DNA of 53,265 nt from NCBI GenBank assembly GCA_001829455.1, contig MIBH01000023.1, positions 92,584-145,848 of the forward strand. Direction: 5' to 3'. Position numbers and translations under genes: made by a program. This stretch comes from Spirochaetes bacterium RBG_13_51_14. GTDB lineage: Bacteria > Spirochaetota > UBA4802 > UBA5550. The notes below the pieces were generated by a model. It made no database searches. It was not told the DNA's origin and saw only the letters and a program-made list of their open reading frames with translations. How positions within the stretch are numbered: position 1 is the first letter of the stretch; every line of letters begins with the position of its first letter. Shown here one piece after another: positions 50,520 to 53,265 of this stretch.

Positions 50520-51202
50520 TGCTCGGCGGATCGGCAATCAAGGCGCGGGTATCGATGATGAGCGGTCGTGATTCGAGAATAGTGATCGAGCGGTGCAGAG
50601 GCGGAAAAGCATGTCCGAGCGTTGCAGCATCAGGCACCAGGCTTATCCGCGATCTGACAGCCTTGTCCGAACGACTGGCCGGATACAGCGGAATTTCCGG
50701 TGAGGAGGAGCGGGTACCTCACCGGAAATTCACCTTATCATTATCGCTTTGCCCTAACGGATGCTCGCAGCCTCAGATAGCCGACATCGGTATCATCAGC
50801 GCCGTGGTCGTGCGCGCGGATCCCGATGCCTGCACCGGCTGCGGCGCCTGCATCACCGCGTGCCGGGAGCGCGCAATATCGCTGGATGAGCGTTTCCTAC
50901 CGGTCATCGACGGCCGCTGCCTGCAGTGCGGCGACTGTCTGCGCGCGTGCCCCTCAAACGCCCTACTCCCCGGCTCTACCGGATTCAGGATATTGCTGGG
51001 GGGGAAGCTCGGCCGTCACCCGCAGCTGGGAAAGGAGCTGCCGGGTTTATTTTCCGAAGAGGATGTTGTTGAAATTGTCTCCCGCGGCTATTCATTATTC
51101 TCCGAATATCAGCGCTGGATCCGTCTTGGCGACGTCATCAATAGGCAAGGGCTTGCATGGCTCCCAGAACGATTTCTTATCGATAAAGGACGGCAAACAT
51201 GA
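50519..51202 (+). CDS. Siroheme/[4Fe-4S] half of a sulfite-reductase-like protein plus two ferredoxin clusters
   Basis: 227 residues from the ATG at 50519, which overlaps the qNor stop (TAATG). C26-x5-C32 (E-R-C-R-G-G-K-A-C-P) and C78-x3-C82 (L-C-P-N-G-C-S-Q-P-Q-I-A-D-I-G) are the four cysteines that bind the siroheme-linked cluster in nitrite/sulfite reductases; a 2[4Fe-4S] ferredoxin follows (C105-x2-C-x2-C-x3-C, C134-x2-C-x2-C-x3-C), then the L-L-G-G-K-L-G-R tail of AsrC/Dsr-type proteins. The N-terminal half with substrate-binding basic residues is absent. It may be an electron carrier or a partner of qNor. ATG at 50555 is an alternative start. Confidence 0.75.
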   Translation: MLGGSAIKARVSMMSGRDSRIVIERCRGGKACPSVAASGTRLIRDLTALSERLAGYSGISGEEERVPHRKFTLSLSLCPNGCSQPQIADIGIISAVVVRADPDACTGCGACITACRERAISLDERFLPVIDGRCLQCGDCLRACPSNALLPGSTGFRILLGGKLGRHPQLGKELPGLFSEEDVVEIVSRGYSLFSEYQRWIRLGDVINRQGLAWLPERFLIDKGRQT

Positions 51203-52497
51203 GGATAGTCATATCGGCGCTTTCGTTCCTGCTCCTGGCCGCTCACTTTTTACGAGCCGGAGAAACGGGACTGCTTCTTCTGAGCCTGAGCTCCCCGCTG
51301 CTCCTGGCCGTAAGGAGAAAATGGGCCGTGAACGGGGCGCTCGCGCTGCTCGCGTACGCGACAGTGGTATGGATTGAGGCCGGCATAACCGTCGCGCGCT
51401 CCCGGATCGATAGCAATCTGCCATGGACGCGCCCGGCGATAATACTGGCGGCTGTTGCCGCAGGCACCCTGGTATCGGCGCTGGCCCTTATTCCTCTGAA
51501 AAAAACTGACCGTTACACGGCCGTTATTCAGCAGGAATGGCCATCAACCGCGGCATTTTTTCTGACTGCGGCGATTGTATCAACAGCGCGAATCAAGGCA
51601 CCGGTTCCGGTGTTGCTGTTCGACCGGCTTATTCCCGGTTCCGGGTGGGTTGAAATACTGCTCCTGTCATCCTATGCGGCATGGCTCACGGAAATCATGA
51701 TACGCGCGCGCACAACGGCGCTCATCCGGGCCAGGATCTGGGCCGCCTTCTCGCTGGTTTTTTTCATACAGCTTCTGCTGGGCCTTGCCGGCGCCGGAAT
51801 CTTTTTTATGACCGGAAAACTCCACCTACCCGTGCCGGCCCTTATCATCGCCGGGCCCCTGTACCGCGGCGGCGGATTCTTCATGCCGATCCTGTTCGTA
51901 TCAGCGCTGCTGCTGATAGGTCCCGCCTGGTGCAGCTATCTCTGTTATTTCGGCGCATGGGACAACAGCGCATGCAGAGTAAAAAACGCGCCGGACAGGC
52001 CGGAACCCTGGATGAAACGCTCCCGGATCGCGATACTTGTATTTATAACAATCACCGCGATCGCGATGCGGCACTATAATGTTCCGCCCCCGGCTGCCGC
52101 GGTTTCGGTCGCCGCTTTCGGTTTAATCGGCGTCGGCGTTATGATCATGATATCACGAAAACGCGGGATCATGGCGCATTGCACGGCGTGGTGTCCCGCG
52201 GGGCTGGCGGCAGATATTCTTGGTAAAATATCACCCTTCCGCATAACCATCAGCGACGCGTGCACGGAGTGCGGCGCGTGCCGCAGCGCATGCCGATACG
52301 GAGCGCTTGAGCCGGGGGACATACGAAAAAAACGCCCCGGCCTCACCTGCTCGCTCTGCGGCGACTGCCTTCCCTCTTGCGGCAAACGAGCAATCACTTA
52401 CCGCTTTCTCGCGCTGGATCCGGAGACCGCGCGCGCCTTTTTTATCTCAATAGTCATATCCCTGCACGCCGCCTTTCTGGGCATAGCGCGTATGTGA
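51199..52497 (+). CDS. NapH/NosR-like membrane polyferredoxin
   Basis: 432 residues, starting in the stop of the previous gene (ATGA overlap) with AAAGGA upstream. About ten hydrophobic helices: an N-terminal group (about 1-100) of unknown type, then the NapH/NosR/CcoG-like part with C-S-Y-L-C-Y-F-G-A-W and H-C-T-A-W-C-P-A-G-L, and a C-terminal cytosolic 2[4Fe-4S] domain (C-T-E-C-G-A-C-R-S-A-C, C-S-L-C-G-D-C-L-P-S-C). Such proteins move electrons between the quinone pool and periplasmic or cytosolic reductases. Its place after qNor and the siroheme-domain protein suggests it feeds them. Confidence 0.82.
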   Translation: MRIVISALSFLLLAAHFLRAGETGLLLLSLSSPLLLAVRRKWAVNGALALLAYATVVWIEAGITVARSRIDSNLPWTRPAIILAAVAAGTLVSALALIPLKKTDRYTAVIQQEWPSTAAFFLTAAIVSTARIKAPVPVLLFDRLIPGSGWVEILLLSSYAAWLTEIMIRARTTALIRARIWAAFSLVFFIQLLLGLAGAGIFFMTGKLHLPVPALIIAGPLYRGGGFFMPILFVSALLLIGPAWCSYLCYFGAWDNSACRVKNAPDRPEPWMKRSRIAILVFITITAIAMRHYNVPPPAAAVSVAAFGLIGVGVMIMISRKRGIMAHCTAWCPAGLAADILGKISPFRITISDACTECGACRSACRYGALEPGDIRKKRPGLTCSLCGDCLPSCGKRAITYRFLALDPETARAFFISIVISLHAAFLGIARM

Positions 52498-52545
52498 CAT
52501 ACGATCAGGGAAGTACCACCCAAGCAATCCAGCTGCTCAAATCCG

Positions 52546-53265
52546 TTAATCCCCGCTCAGCCCTTTCAAGGAGAGCCTGATGAGTGCCGGTATGGTCGAC
52601 AGCGCCGGGATGAGCGCACCGTACACAAGCACGGCCCGGAACGTTTCTTCTGACATCGAAACGGATACCATGACGCCGGTCAGGTGAAAGTATTCGCCGG
52701 CCCAGCCGGCAACATGGCGAAGAAGCGTCACTCCTCCCCACGCGCCGATACAGCCAAGGAGCGCGTACTTGGCGAGGATCGAAGCCGTCAGAAAGATTTT
52801 TGACGCACCGATCACGCGCATGGTGCGATAGTATTCTACTCGGTTCATCGTTGCTATCATCGTGGCGAATGAAACGGCAATGACGGCGATGGTCACAATG
52901 ATCGTCTGCAGGGATCTGATGATGATGCGAATAATATTCTTGAGCCTCATGATCTGCTGCGATACTCCCTTTTCAGCCTCGGCGACCAGGCCCATGTCCC
53001 TGATCTTTGGGGAAACGCGGAGCAGTGATGCATGGTCTTTCACCTTAACGTACGCGTACTGGTACTCGTTCCGGTACGATTCGATGAATTTTCTATTGTA
53101 GCCGGTCACCAGGTTCAGCGGGAGTATCAGGGCGAATGTGTCAACCTGGTCGGTGAATCCCGCAACGACGGCGTCCGATTCCACGAATCCGGGAAGGGCC
53201 CTGAGGCTCGATTTGCCCAGGAGGAGCCGGAAGCCGAAACCAACGGCCCCTCGCTCCGAGATGCG
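52546..53265 (-). CDS. FtsX/MacB-like ABC transporter permease, C-terminal part (runs off window)
   Basis: The last 239 codons are present and the frame continues past the window edge. An extracytoplasmic segment (to about 60 residues into the visible part) is followed by three hydrophobic helices with the FtsX-type text T-M-N-R-V-E-Y-Y-R-T-M-R-V-I-G-A-S and a terminal I-P-A-L-I-R-L-S-L-K-G. Members act with an ATPase in lipoprotein release or export. No ATPase gene is within the window; it may lie upstream outside it. The 48-base gap to the polyferredoxin gene is convergent. Confidence 0.85.
   Translation of the reverse strand, partial: RISERGAVGFGFRLLLGKSSLRALPGFVESDAVVAGFTDQVDTFALILPLNLVTGYNRKFIESYRNEYQYAYVKVKDHASLLRVSPKIRDMGLVAEAEKGVSQQIMRLKNIIRIIIRSLQTIIVTIAVIAVSFATMIATMNRVEYYRTMRVIGASKIFLTASILAKYALLGCIGAWGGVTLLRHVAGWAGEYFHLTGVMVSVSMSEETFRAVLVYGALIPALSTIPALIRLSLKGLSGD

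Overview
The window looks like a chromosomal segment of a spirochaete. This is inferred from family content (Leptospira-like Crp-domain/TPR proteins, 7TM receptors fused to AraC domains, delta-60 lipoproteins, giant Ser/Thr-kinase/ATPase/histidine-kinase hybrids); no rRNA is present to prove it. Base composition is moderate GC with AT-rich intergenic DNA. There are no prophages, no CRISPR arrays and no intact insertion sequences, but there are several kinds of small dispersed repeat and several decayed genes.

Layout. 1-1.8 kb (minus strand): the translation/transcription cluster tRNA-Thr, rpmG, secE, nusG, rplK, rplA, driven by a good sigma70-type promoter. 2.1-7.3 kb: RlpA-like lipoprotein, a DegT-family protein lacking the PLP lysine, a tiny lipoprotein, and a histidine kinase/response regulator pair. 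7.4-12.1 kb: rdgB, nth, a membrane protein, prmC, prfA and tRNA-Arg. 12.1-18.7 kb: two cyclic-nucleotide-binding-domain proteins, an amidohydrolase, a small orphan ORF, an alpha/beta hydrolase with an internal deletion, a macrodomain remnant and a membrane AraC regulator. 19.2-26.8 kb: delta-60 repeat lipoprotein, small P-loop kinase-like protein, MutY-like glycosylase, creatininase-family protein, PHB-depolymerase-like esterase and a VOC protein. 26.9-30.0 kb: dnaK and hsp20 under a CIRCE operator, then a truncated htrA pseudogene. 30.4-41.7 kb: permuted papain-fold protein, SixA, a 1977-residue signalling hybrid and a repeat-rich TPR protein. 41.7-47.9 kb: TolC-type channel with twin operator-like sites, a structured intergenic element that may be an ORF-less HEARO/omega-RNA, a protein disulfide oxidoreductase with thioredoxin reductase, a DUF362 ferredoxin and PlsC. 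48.1-52.5 kb (plus strand): a likely nitric-oxide-response operon. 52.5 kb to the end: part of an FtsX-like permease.

The most interesting system is the last plus-strand operon. A quinol-type nitric oxide reductase sits behind an FNR/Dnr-type site placed at -41.5 from a plausible -10 box. It is translationally coupled to two further proteins: one keeps only the siroheme/[4Fe-4S] half of an AsrC/Dsr-type sulfite reductase plus two ferredoxin clusters, and the other is a NapH/NosR-like polyferredoxin membrane protein. Together they suggest an electron-transfer or N-oxide/S-oxide module attached to NO reduction. The second candidate is the structured element at about 44.0-44.15 kb. Calls rest on reading motifs by eye; no database search was possible.
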